Source of the DNA: Halapricum hydrolyticum
GTDB taxonomy: Archaea > Halobacteriota > Halobacteria > Halobacteriales > Haloarculaceae
Direction of reading: 5' to 3'
Length of the DNA: 64,000 nt
Assembly: GCA_025517565.1 (NCBI GenBank)
Contig: JAOPKD010000004.1
Location: forward strand, 1-64,000
The position numbers and the translations under genes are program-made. Below the pieces are notes generated by a model that was not told where the DNA came from, ran no database searches, and saw only the letters and a program-made list of their open reading frames with translations. Within the stretch, counting starts at the first letter, position 1. Each line of letters starts with the position of its first letter. Positions 45,908 to 53,096 of this stretch are shown piece by piece.

Positions 45908-46831
45908 ATGGCCGTATCGACCCGTATGGATAGACGTCACGCGACCGACGACGGTGAGGAGGAGCCAGCGGCCGACTCCACGGAAGAGACGGGCCTCGAT
46001 AGCAATCTCCGGCGACGGCTGCTCACCAGCACGGCGAGTGTGGGCGCACTCGCGACGGCGGGATGTCTCGGCATCCTCGGCGACGGCAGCGAGACCGGGC
46101 CGCGTCCCGGCGAGCCGACTCCCTACGACGGGACCGAGACCCCCGATGGGACGACGACGCCCGGCACCGTCGAGGCGTTCGATGTCGAGTTCCTCAAGGA
46201 GGAAACGACGCTCAGCATCGGCAGCGATACGGCGGTCCTCGACGCTGCTCTCGATGCAGATCTGGACATTCCATACCAGTGCCAGATCGGCGTCTGCGGG
46301 CAGTGCACCTCGAAGATCACGAACGACGGCGATCCGACCGAACTGGTCGAACACGACGGTAACCAGTACCTCAGCGACGCACAGATCGAGGCAGGGTACA
46401 TGTTGACCTGCGTGGGCTATCCGCGCAGCGACTTCTCGCTCGAGACGGGCGTGAAAGACGAAGCCGACTCGTACAGTCCCGGCGGCGAGACCGAGACGCC
46501 ACCCGAGACGACCACCACGCCCGGCGAGATCGAAACCCACAGCATCGAGTACGTTGAGCAGGGCGGGACGATCGACGTCGCGAGCGACGAGGCCCTGCTG
46601 GACGCTGGTCTGGACGAGGATTGGGACATGCCGTACCAGTGTCAGGTCGGCGTCTGCGGGCAGTGTACTTCCAAGGTCGACGGCGACGGATCGGAACTGG
46701 TCGAACACGACGGCAACCAGTACCTCAGCGACGAGCAGATTCAGGAAGGGTACGTGCTGACCTGCGTGGGCTATCCGCGCGACGACTTCTCGCTGACGAC
46801 CGGCAAGAAAGACGAAGCCGACCAGATTTGA
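45908..46831 (+). CDS. Exported lipoprotein with two [2Fe-2S] ferredoxin domains
   Basis: The 307-aa protein has an arginine-rich Tat-like signal (RRRLL at 35-39) and a lipobox ending at C53 (ATAGC), then a Thr/Pro/Gly linker. Two plant-type [2Fe-2S] ferredoxin domains follow. Domain 1 has cluster cysteines C125, C130, C133 and C168; domain 2 has C245, C250, C253 and C286, each as CQxGVCGQC with a late TCVGYPR. The domains are near-duplicates and separated by a PETTTTPG linker. It should sit on the outer face of the membrane and pass electrons. The next genes encode NrfD and four-cluster FeS subunits. A start at ATG 45926 is possible. Confidence 0.85.
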   Translation: MAVSTRMDRRHATDDGEEEPAADSTEETGLDSNLRRRLLTSTASVGALATAGCLGILGDGSETGPRPGEPTPYDGTETPDGTTTPGTVEAFDVEFLKEETTLSIGSDTAVLDAALDADLDIPYQCQIGVCGQCTSKITNDGDPTELVEHDGNQYLSDAQIEAGYMLTCVGYPRSDFSLETGVKDEADSYSPGGETETPPETTTTPGEIETHSIEYVEQGGTIDVASDEALLDAGLDEDWDMPYQCQVGVCGQCTSKVDGDGSELVEHDGNQYLSDEQIQEGYVLTCVGYPRDDFSLTTGKKDEADQI

Positions 46832-46930
46832 AAGCGCGGACCAACCAGGTCTGATCCACGACGGTTCTCGGCTTTTCGGTCGGGTCTGGCCCACTGTGGT
46901 CCTCCCGCGACTGATCGCTCTGCCCGGTGG

Positions 46931-46956
46931 GGTATATAAAAAGCTGTAAAATGAAT
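46931..46956 (+). promoter_or_regulatory. Shared promoter element, copy 2 (nrfD)
   Basis: GGTATATAAAAAGCTGTAAA then ATGAAT, closely matching the element before the ferredoxin lipoprotein. Transcription is expected to begin near 46962, leaving a leader of about 120 nt before nrfD. The leader holds a 30-codon frame (46994-47086) that overlaps the nrfD start by 4 nt. Confidence 0.65.
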
Positions 46957-47082
46957 ATACACTGGTATCGCCGAGAGGGCCGGATATACCGGTATGAAGT
47001 GGTGCGTGCAATCAACGAATGCGATTCCACACACGGGCGTATCGTGGTCTGACTCTCGAGCGGAGGACAGGAGGGTATCGCG

Positions 47083-48105
47083 ATGACGGCCGTGAGCCCG
47101 CTGTTGCCCAGCCAGTTCTGGAGCCTCTCGATCGGGGTGTACCTGTTCCTGGGTGGGCTCGCCGGCGGCGCGTACGTCACCGGCACCGTCGCGGACTTCC
47201 TGAGCGTCCGGGATCCGTCCCGGCGCGAGGGACACCTGGCGACTGCCCGCTGGGGGACGATCATGGGGCTGGTCGCGCTGGCGATCGGCGGCCCGATACT
47301 GCTCTTCCACCTCGGAGAGCCCCTGCACGTCATCATGATCTGGCTGTTCACGAACTTCGATTCGTGGATGACGATCGGTGTGTGGGTGATCGTCCTGTTC
47401 ATGGTGCTTTCGGCCCTGCAGGCGCTGTGGCTCGGCTTCGGAGCCGATCGCGGGTTCGAGATCCCGATCACCGCTCTCGAACCGGTCACGGACATCATCG
47501 ATACCGTCGCGGATCTGACCCGTCCTTCCGAGACGCTTCGACGCGGGATCAACGCCTTCGGTGCGGTCGTGGGCCTCCTGTTGATCGTCTACACCGCGCT
47601 GTTGCTCAGCGCCTCCTCAAATGTCGTCCCGATGTGGGACGCGACGTGGCTCCCGCCGCTGTTCCTGGCGAGCGGCCTCTCGATGGGAATCGCCGCGACC
47701 GTCGGCGTCACCGCGGTCACGAAAGGCGTCACCGACACGGGCGTCACGATGTTCAGTGTCGCCGACGACGTGATCATCGTCGCCGAGATGGTCGTCATCT
47801 ACATGCTACTGGCGACGCTGGTCAACGGCAACACGACCGCCGTCGAGACCCAGCGATATCTGCTGACGGAAGGGAACCTGATCTTCTGGGGCGGCGTCGT
47901 CGCCCTCGGCCTGTTGTTGCCGCTTGCGATCTCCGTGGGGCTGCTCACGATCGAGTGGCGCTACGAGCTGCACGACAACCCGCGTCTGGAGCGGCTGGCG
48001 ACCGCTGGCTACACGGCCAAGTTCGGATTCGTCATCTTCGGCGGGCTGATGCTTCGACTGACGATCATCTACGCGGCGCTGAACGTGCCGCTGTTCGGAG
48101 TGTGA
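47083..48105 (+). CDS. NrfD/PsrC-like membrane subunit
   Basis: The 340-aa protein has eight or nine membrane helices and begins QFWSLSIGVYLFLGGLAGGAY, the NrfD/PsrC/DmsC-type first helix. Such subunits exchange electrons between membrane quinones and an attached iron-sulfur protein. The following gene encodes that FeS partner, starting 5 nt after the stop. No catalytic molybdenum subunit is nearby. ATG 47083 overlaps a possible small frame in its leader. Confidence 0.9.
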   Translation: MTAVSPLLPSQFWSLSIGVYLFLGGLAGGAYVTGTVADFLSVRDPSRREGHLATARWGTIMGLVALAIGGPILLFHLGEPLHVIMIWLFTNFDSWMTIGVWVIVLFMVLSALQALWLGFGADRGFEIPITALEPVTDIIDTVADLTRPSETLRRGINAFGAVVGLLLIVYTALLLSASSNVVPMWDATWLPPLFLASGLSMGIAATVGVTAVTKGVTDTGVTMFSVADDVIIVAEMVVIYMLLATLVNGNTTAVETQRYLLTEGNLIFWGGVVALGLLLPLAISVGLLTIEWRYELHDNPRLERLATAGYTAKFGFVIFGGLMLRLTIIYAALNVPLFGV

Positions 48106-48110
48106 TTACA

Positions 48111-49346
48111 ATGAGCGACAACTACGATCTAGACGACATCGAGGACCGGGCCGAGGAACGACTCTCACACGTCGAGTTCGACACCGAACTCGGCAAGCAG
48201 ATGGCGCGGGACGCGCGCCGCGTCTCGAACGGCGAGCTCTCGCGAGCGGCCTTCGAGGAGAAGTACGTCGACGACGTCCGCCAGGAGTTCGGCGTCGATC
48301 TGCGATCGGACTCACAGGCCGACGCCGAAGCGACGCCGGGCGTCCCGCCGACCGAGAGCAAGGCGTCCCGCCGGGACATGCTCAAGGCGACGGGTGCGCT
48401 CGCGACGGGCGCGGTGGCAGCCGGCGCAGGAAGCAGCGTGGCCGGCGAGTTCGTCTCCGGCAGTACCGGCGGCACTGCGGCCGCCCAGGAAGGCGGCGAC
48501 GTCCAGGTGGGGATGGTCATCGACACCGAGACCTGTATCAAGTGTCTCCGGTGTGTCCAGGGCTGTAAAGAGGAGAACAACACGCCCGAGGGGCACTTCT
48601 GGCAGGACGTATTCCGCTACCGGCGCGAGGACAAAGAGTACGAGAGCCCACCGAACACCGTCGAGGGGTGTGACCCAATACAGCGACCGTGCATGCACTG
48701 TGACGACGCACCCTGCATCGAGGTTTGTCCGAACAACTCCCGGTTCAAGACCGAGAACGGGCGCGTCCTGTGTGACTACGACACCTGTCTGGGCTGTGCC
48801 TACTGTGAGGTCGCCTGTCCGTACCACGTCAATGCCTTCGTCCACGACGGAGCACCCGACTACCTCGGCGACCCCGAGAGCAACGAGGACTACGACCCGA
48901 TCCTCGACGACGTCACTGCGGAATTCGAGGATCAGAAGTACGACGATCAGGGGCGCTGGGTCGCGGGCACCCCGCCGGACGGCTCCTGCAGCAAGTGCAC
49001 GTTCTGCTCCCACCGCGAGCTGGACGACGAGCTAGACGGTACGACGACTGCATGCGAGGAGGTCTGTCCCGTCGACGCGATCCAGTTCGGCGACATGAAC
49101 GACCCCGAGAGTGCACCGCGGCAGTACCTCCGGGAGAAAGTCGGCGAACTCGAAGACGGGGAGGGCGACCCCGAGGAGTACCTCGAAGAGTACCCCGAGG
49201 ACACGTTCGTGCTTCGCGAGAACGCCTCGGATCCGAACGTCATCTACGTCGGCGACGACCCCTCGGACGTCGAGGTGACGGCCGTCCCCGGGCCGACGAC
49301 CAAAGAGGACCGTGGTCTCGAAGAGGTCGACCGTACGCTGCACTGA
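48111..49346 (+). CDS. Tat-exported four-cluster [4Fe-4S] ferredoxin subunit
   Basis: The 411-aa protein resembles DmsB/NrfC/PsrB. Four cysteine sets are visible: CIKCLRCVQGC, CDPIQRPCMHCDDAPC, CDYDTCLGCAYCEVAC and CSKCTFCSH with CEEVCPVDA, enough for four [4Fe-4S] clusters. A Tat signal (SRRDMLKATG, arginines 87-88, then an alanine-rich helix) lies after an unusual 85-residue acidic N-terminal region (MSDNYDLDDIEDRAEERLSH...). It should work with NrfD on the outer side. The long N-terminal part resembles a helical docking or chaperone-recognition region. Confidence 0.9.
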   Translation: MSDNYDLDDIEDRAEERLSHVEFDTELGKQMARDARRVSNGELSRAAFEEKYVDDVRQEFGVDLRSDSQADAEATPGVPPTESKASRRDMLKATGALATGAVAAGAGSSVAGEFVSGSTGGTAAAQEGGDVQVGMVIDTETCIKCLRCVQGCKEENNTPEGHFWQDVFRYRREDKEYESPPNTVEGCDPIQRPCMHCDDAPCIEVCPNNSRFKTENGRVLCDYDTCLGCAYCEVACPYHVNAFVHDGAPDYLGDPESNEDYDPILDDVTAEFEDQKYDDQGRWVAGTPPDGSCSKCTFCSHRELDDELDGTTTACEEVCPVDAIQFGDMNDPESAPRQYLREKVGELEDGEGDPEEYLEEYPEDTFVLRENASDPNVIYVGDDPSDVEVTAVPGPTTKEDRGLEEVDRTLH

Positions 49347-49493
49347 TAGCGATCTTCGCCTGGGTCCGCCCTCTCCTCTGCCCGTTCGTGTGGTTTCTGA
49401 TTTGTCGAGTGTCTATTGTTCACATAGACACACGGAATAATTGCATGATCAACCGCCGGGGTTCGAATCGTGCCACCGGCCGCCCGGGCAGCA

Positions 49494-49500
49494 CTTATAT
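49494..49500 (+). promoter_or_regulatory. TATA box of the Tat lipoprotein gene
   Basis: TTATATA lies 29 nt before an in-frame ATG at 49529 and 59 nt before ATG 49559. For a leaderless message the upstream ATG would be the true start. Confidence 0.5.
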
Positions 49501-49558
49501 ACCCCTGTACGTTTCCAGACTAGGCTTTATGAGAGTTGGGCGGCACGTAACTGTTGTA

Positions 49559-50623
49559 ATGACACCCGAGCGTTCAGATTCTGAATCAGACACAGGCGTT
49601 TCGCGACGGAAGTTCGTCGCCGGCGGGGCTGCCGGCTGGGCGTCCGTCGCACTCGCAGGTTGTAACGCGCTGAGTCCCGGTGACGGTACCGAGACCGAAG
49701 AGCCGACCGACACAGAGACAGAAACAGAGACAGAGACCGAGACGGAGACGCCGGAGCCGCAACCGGAAGAATTCGTGGTCACCGACGACATTCTCGCCGG
49801 TTCGGGTGGCGAGAACCCGTCCGGTGCCGGTGGGTTCGCCGACGCGTGCTCCTGGACCCGGACGTTTACCCACGGGATGGAGCCGGTGTTCAAGGTCGGC
49901 GTCTACGATCCGAGCGGCGAGCAACTCGGCAGCGACGAGATCTCCGTCGCGATCAACATCGAGGGCGGTCCGACCGCCGACCTGGGCTGGAGCCTGGACG
50001 ACGACGAGGAAGCCGAGCCCGAATGGAGCGGTCCCGTCTGGACGAATATCCCCGAGGACTGGCCGACCGGCGAAACGACCTATACCGTCGAGGTCTCCGA
50101 CAACGACGGCACCTTCACCAGCGTCGGCATCGCGTCGGGCGTGTTCGAGGTCGTCGAGTACGACGACCCCGGGAACAACTACGTCGTCACCGCCGAAACC
50201 TACCACACGAGTACGCTCGGTGACGCCGGTTCGAACAGTCAGTTCATCAGCAGCTGCAACCCGGACTACACCTTCGACTCGACCGGCTCGGTCGGCTTCG
50301 ACATCGGTATCTGGCACGCGAACTCCGGCGAGATGGTGACCCCGAGCGACGAGGTCGTCGATTCTGCACAGGTCTACTTCCCCGAACTCGACGTGACGCT
50401 CCCACTCGAGTGGGGTGCTGACAGCGACGACTCGTGGTCGGAGGGAAGCCACGCCTGGAACACTGTCTGGAAGGCCGACGACATTTCGGACGACCTCAAC
50501 GGCGAGTACACCTACGAGGTGCAGATCACCGGTGCCAGCGGCGACGAAGAGTTCAACGACGTCGGCGTCTACCTGGGTTCGGTCTACTTCGTCAACCCGA
50601 ACGCCGAATCCGACGGCTCGTAA
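49559..50623 (+). CDS. Tat lipoprotein of unknown function
   Basis: The 354-aa product carries a clear Tat signal (SRRKFVAGG, residues 15-23) and lipobox ending at C35 (LAGC), then an acidic Thr/Glu repeat tether (TETETE). The mature part is two beta-rich repeats: FVVTDDILAGSGG ... VEVSDNDGTFTS and YVVTAETYHTSTLG ... YEVQITGASGDEEF (each about 140 residues), so it is internally duplicated. No catalytic motif is visible. It follows the NrfD/FeS genes with its own TATA box. In-frame ATG 49529 is an alternative start. Confidence 0.75.
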   Translation: MTPERSDSESDTGVSRRKFVAGGAAGWASVALAGCNALSPGDGTETEEPTDTETETETETETETPEPQPEEFVVTDDILAGSGGENPSGAGGFADACSWTRTFTHGMEPVFKVGVYDPSGEQLGSDEISVAINIEGGPTADLGWSLDDDEEAEPEWSGPVWTNIPEDWPTGETTYTVEVSDNDGTFTSVGIASGVFEVVEYDDPGNNYVVTAETYHTSTLGDAGSNSQFISSCNPDYTFDSTGSVGFDIGIWHANSGEMVTPSDEVVDSAQVYFPELDVTLPLEWGADSDDSWSEGSHAWNTVWKADDISDDLNGEYTYEVQITGASGDEEFNDVGVYLGSVYFVNPNAESDGS

Positions 50624-50654
50624 GTCTCCCTTCCGTTTCCCGGCGCGCTCGAAG

Positions 50655-50680
50655 TTCGATTTTTCTCTCTTTTTGACCGC
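50655..50680 (+). terminator. T-rich terminator after the Tat lipoprotein gene
   Basis: Two T runs (ATTTTTCTCTCTTTTTG) about 35-55 nt after the stop codon are typical of archaeal intrinsic termination. Confidence 0.5.
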
Positions 50681-50686
50681 TCAGGC

Positions 50687-50700
50687 TGAGCCGCGGCTCA
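50687..50700. repeat. Perfect 14-bp palindrome
   Basis: TGAGCCGCGGCTCA is perfectly self-complementary. It lies just before the orphan IS605 scaffold relic and after the T-rich terminator. It could be part of the relic's left portion. Confidence 0.6.
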
Positions 50701-50718
50701 CCTAATTCGAGGCGGAGG

Positions 50719-50780
50719 CCCCACCCTCAAGGAGCGAGCGGAGCCATTGCCCCCGAGCGAAGTAGGGGAGGGTAGTTTAC
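50719..50780 (+). repeat. Orphan IS605 right-end/scaffold relic
   Basis: CCCACCCTCAAGGAGCGAGC is nearly identical to the right end of the intact IS near position 370 (CCTACCCTCAAGGAGCGAAC, other strand). The later part GAGCGAAGTAGGGGAGGGTAG and TTTACAC matches its GAGCGAGTAGGGTAGTTCAC. There is no tnpB before it: upstream is the unrelated Tat lipoprotein gene. It is the remnant of a lost element, or a solo guide-RNA-like locus whose guide would begin near 50781. Confidence 0.65.
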
Positions 50781-50857
50781 ACTGCTGACTCTACAATCTC
50801 GAACTGATTCGGCACCACGGACTACCGAAGGTCTTTTCGAACGTATCGCTACCAGTA

Positions 50858-51418
50858 TCACTCCGCTTCGACTTCGTCTTTGATGTTCTGGAAGTACGTC
50901 TCGATGTCGCCCTGGATGACCCGGCTCAGGAGCCGTGCCCCGAGTCGGGCGACCCCGCCCGTGTAGTACAGCTCCGCCGAATAGGAGAGGTCGGTCCCCT
51001 CCTCGTGCTCGTTCATCTCCATGGCGGCGAGCACGTCGAAGTCGCTGCCGGTCGTCGAGTCGAAGCCGTTGCCCTCCATGACGATCCAGTCGGGTTCGTT
51101 CATCTCGACGAGTTCGAACTCGCCGTCCAGCGAGACCGTCACGCGACTGATCCCGCGCGTGATCTCACAGGTGTAATGGCGCTCGGAGAGTCGTTCGACC
51201 GACTCCGCGCCCGGAATGCAATCCGCGAGGTTCTCGGCCTGGGAGATGAACCTCCAGAGGTCGTCCTTGCTCGTCTCGATCGTGACCGTGTCCGCGAACT
51301 CCAGGCGAGCCTCCTCCTCGTCGAAGCTCGACTCGCTTGCCATCTCCGAGGCGCTGGTCTCCGCCGTCTCTTGTTCGCTCGATACGTCCGTCTCCGGTTC
51401 GTTGATGTTGTCTGTCAT
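50858..51418 (-). CDS. CoxG/SRPBCC-family protein
   Basis: The 186-aa protein has an acidic N-terminal ~40 residues followed by a CoxG-like SRPBCC domain (FADTVTIETSKDDLWRFISQ ... AENLADCIPGAESVERL ... YSAELYYTGGVARLGARLL). CoxG proteins are linked to molybdenum hydroxylases, where one role is binding quinone or lipid. Here it overlaps the ABC permease by 4 nt and is the last gene of the importer operon, with no CO-dehydrogenase-like genes in view. Binding of a hydrophobic substrate or cofactor brought in by the importer is a plausible inference. Confidence 0.8.
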   Translation of the reverse strand: MTDNINEPETDVSSEQETAETSASEMASESSFDEEEARLEFADTVTIETSKDDLWRFISQAENLADCIPGAESVERLSERHYTCEITRGISRVTVSLDGEFELVEMNEPDWIVMEGNGFDSTTGSDFDVLAAMEMNEHEEGTDLSYSAELYYTGGVARLGARLLSRVIQGDIETYFQNIKDEVEAE

Positions 51419-52194
51419 GGTTGGTACGTTCCTTCCCAGGGTGTGAGCACGTCGCCGAGGATCTCGGTGCCGTGGACGAACAGCACGCCCAGCACGTTAA
51501 TCGAGAAGACGGCGACGTACATCCGCGGGATCGTAAACAGCTGCCAGGAGTTCCAGATGACGTAGCCCAGCCCGGACTCGGCGGCCAGCATCTCGATGAC
51601 CACCAGCAGCGCGAAGCCGACGCTGAAGCCCATGCTGAGCGAACTGAATATCTGCGGGCGTGCACCCGGCAGGATGACCTCTCGATACAGATCGAACGTG
51701 CCCGCGCCGTTGTCCAGTGCCGCCTCGATATGGACGTCCTCGATCGACCGGACACCGCCCATCGTGTTGATCGCGACCAGCAGGAACACCGCCAGCGCCA
51801 TCGTCAGGATCCGCACGGTCTCGGTGAGGCCAAAGAGCGCGAACATCACCGGGAGGAGCGCGATCTTCGGGAGCGGGTACAGCACCGCCAGATGCGGGTT
51901 CACGAGCAGCCGCGCCCGATGGGACCACCCGGCGACGATACCGACGGCGATTCCTGCGCTCGCGCCGATCGCGGTCGCGAGGACGATCCGCCGGACGCTC
52001 GCCAAGGCGTGTGTCAGGAACTCGCCCTCGATATACAGCTCGGCGGCCAGCGGCAACGTCACCGACGGTGGCGGGAAAAAGCGTGGATCGACGATCGTGC
52101 CTGCCGCCAGCTCCCACGCGAGCGCGAGCACGACGAACGGGCCCAGTAGCGACGGGAGCTGTCCGACGACTCTGGAGCCCGTGAGACGCGTCAT
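51415..52194 (-). CDS. NitT/TauT-type ABC permease (second copy)
   Basis: The 259-aa permease has six helices and the BPD_transp_1 EAA-like loop (EAALDNGAGTFDLYREVILPGARP; key part DNGAGTFDLYREV). It overlaps the ATPase gene and the CoxG-like gene by 4 nt each. It resembles the permease at 54378 and the two may form a heterodimeric channel. The substrate is not known; family members import nitrate, sulfonates or pyrimidines. Confidence 0.88.
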   Translation of the reverse strand: MTRLTGSRVVGQLPSLLGPFVVLALAWELAAGTIVDPRFFPPPSVTLPLAAELYIEGEFLTHALASVRRIVLATAIGASAGIAVGIVAGWSHRARLLVNPHLAVLYPLPKIALLPVMFALFGLTETVRILTMALAVFLLVAINTMGGVRSIEDVHIEAALDNGAGTFDLYREVILPGARPQIFSSLSMGFSVGFALLVVIEMLAAESGLGYVIWNSWQLFTIPRMYVAVFSINVLGVLFVHGTEILGDVLTPWEGTYQP

Positions 52195-53096
52195 CGTCGT
52201 TCGACCGTGCGCTGGACCTCGTCACTCAACACGTCCCAGACGCGGGTCTGCAGCTCTTCGAGGCGAGCGATGTCGAGGTTCTCTCGGGTGCGCGGCCGGT
52301 CGAGATCGACGTCGACGATCTCCTTGATGTGACCCGGCCGCGCGCCCATGACGCCGAGTCGATCGCCGAGCTGGATCGCCTCTTCGATGTCGTGAGTGAC
52401 GTAGACGACGGTCTTCTTCGATTCGCTCCACAGCGACAGCAACTCCTCCTGAAGGTAGCGCTTCGTCTGGGCGTCCAGGTCGCCGAAGGGCTCGTCCATC
52501 AGCAGCACCTGCGGGTCGTTCGCGAACGCACGGGCGATGCCGACCCGCTGGGCCATCCCGCCCGAGAGCTGGTGGGGGTAGGCGTTCTCGAACCCCGAGA
52601 GGTTGACCTTCTCGATGTACTCGCGGGCGATCTCGTAGCGTCGCTGCTTGCCGACACCGCGCATCTTCAGCCCGAACGCGACGTTATCGAGCACCGACTT
52701 CCAGGGGAAGATCCCCTTCTCCTGGAAGACCATGCTGGTCGTCGGTCGATCCCCGTCGGATTCGGTCCGGATGTCGATCTCGCCGGCGTCGGCTTCCAGC
52801 AGCCCGCTGACCAGCCGCAGAAACGTCGACTTGCCACAGCCGGAGGGGCCGAGCAGGCAGAAGAACTCGCTGTCGTAGACTTCCAGGTTCATCCCCGACA
52901 GCGCCTGCACGCCACCGTTCTGGCCCGCGTAGGCCTTCTCGACCCCGGAAGCACGGATGCGGACGGATCGCTCGTTGTCGGCACTCTGCCTGCCAGTGCC
53001 AGCGACCGCGTCGTCCGTCGACGTTCGTGGTGGCTCCATGGGTGGATCTCTCGGCTGGACTGTCGCCGCCTGCGGGCGTGCCGGTCGGTCGCTCAT
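52191..53096 (-). CDS. NitT/TauT-type ABC ATPase
   Basis: The 301-aa ATPase shows Walker A GPSGCGKST, signature LSGGMAQRVG, Walker B VLLMDEPFGDLD and H-loop YVTHDIEEAI. Its N-terminal ~40 residues are a polar Pro/Arg-rich extension beyond the family core; a later ATG could also be used. Its ATGA overlaps the binding-protein stop. It powers both permeases. Confidence 0.93.
   Translation of the reverse strand: MSDRPARPQAATVQPRDPPMEPPRTSTDDAVAGTGRQSADNERSVRIRASGVEKAYAGQNGGVQALSGMNLEVYDSEFFCLLGPSGCGKSTFLRLVSGLLEADAGEIDIRTESDGDRPTTSMVFQEKGIFPWKSVLDNVAFGLKMRGVGKQRRYEIAREYIEKVNLSGFENAYPHQLSGGMAQRVGIARAFANDPQVLLMDEPFGDLDAQTKRYLQEELLSLWSESKKTVVYVTHDIEEAIQLGDRLGVMGARPGHIKEIVDVDLDRPRTRENLDIARLEELQTRVWDVLSDEVQRTVERR

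Noticed and set aside
47019-48110. Upstream extension of the FeS subunit in frame through nrfD
   Set aside because: That frame is the shadow of the NrfD gene. The real start is ATG 48111, 5 nt after the nrfD stop.
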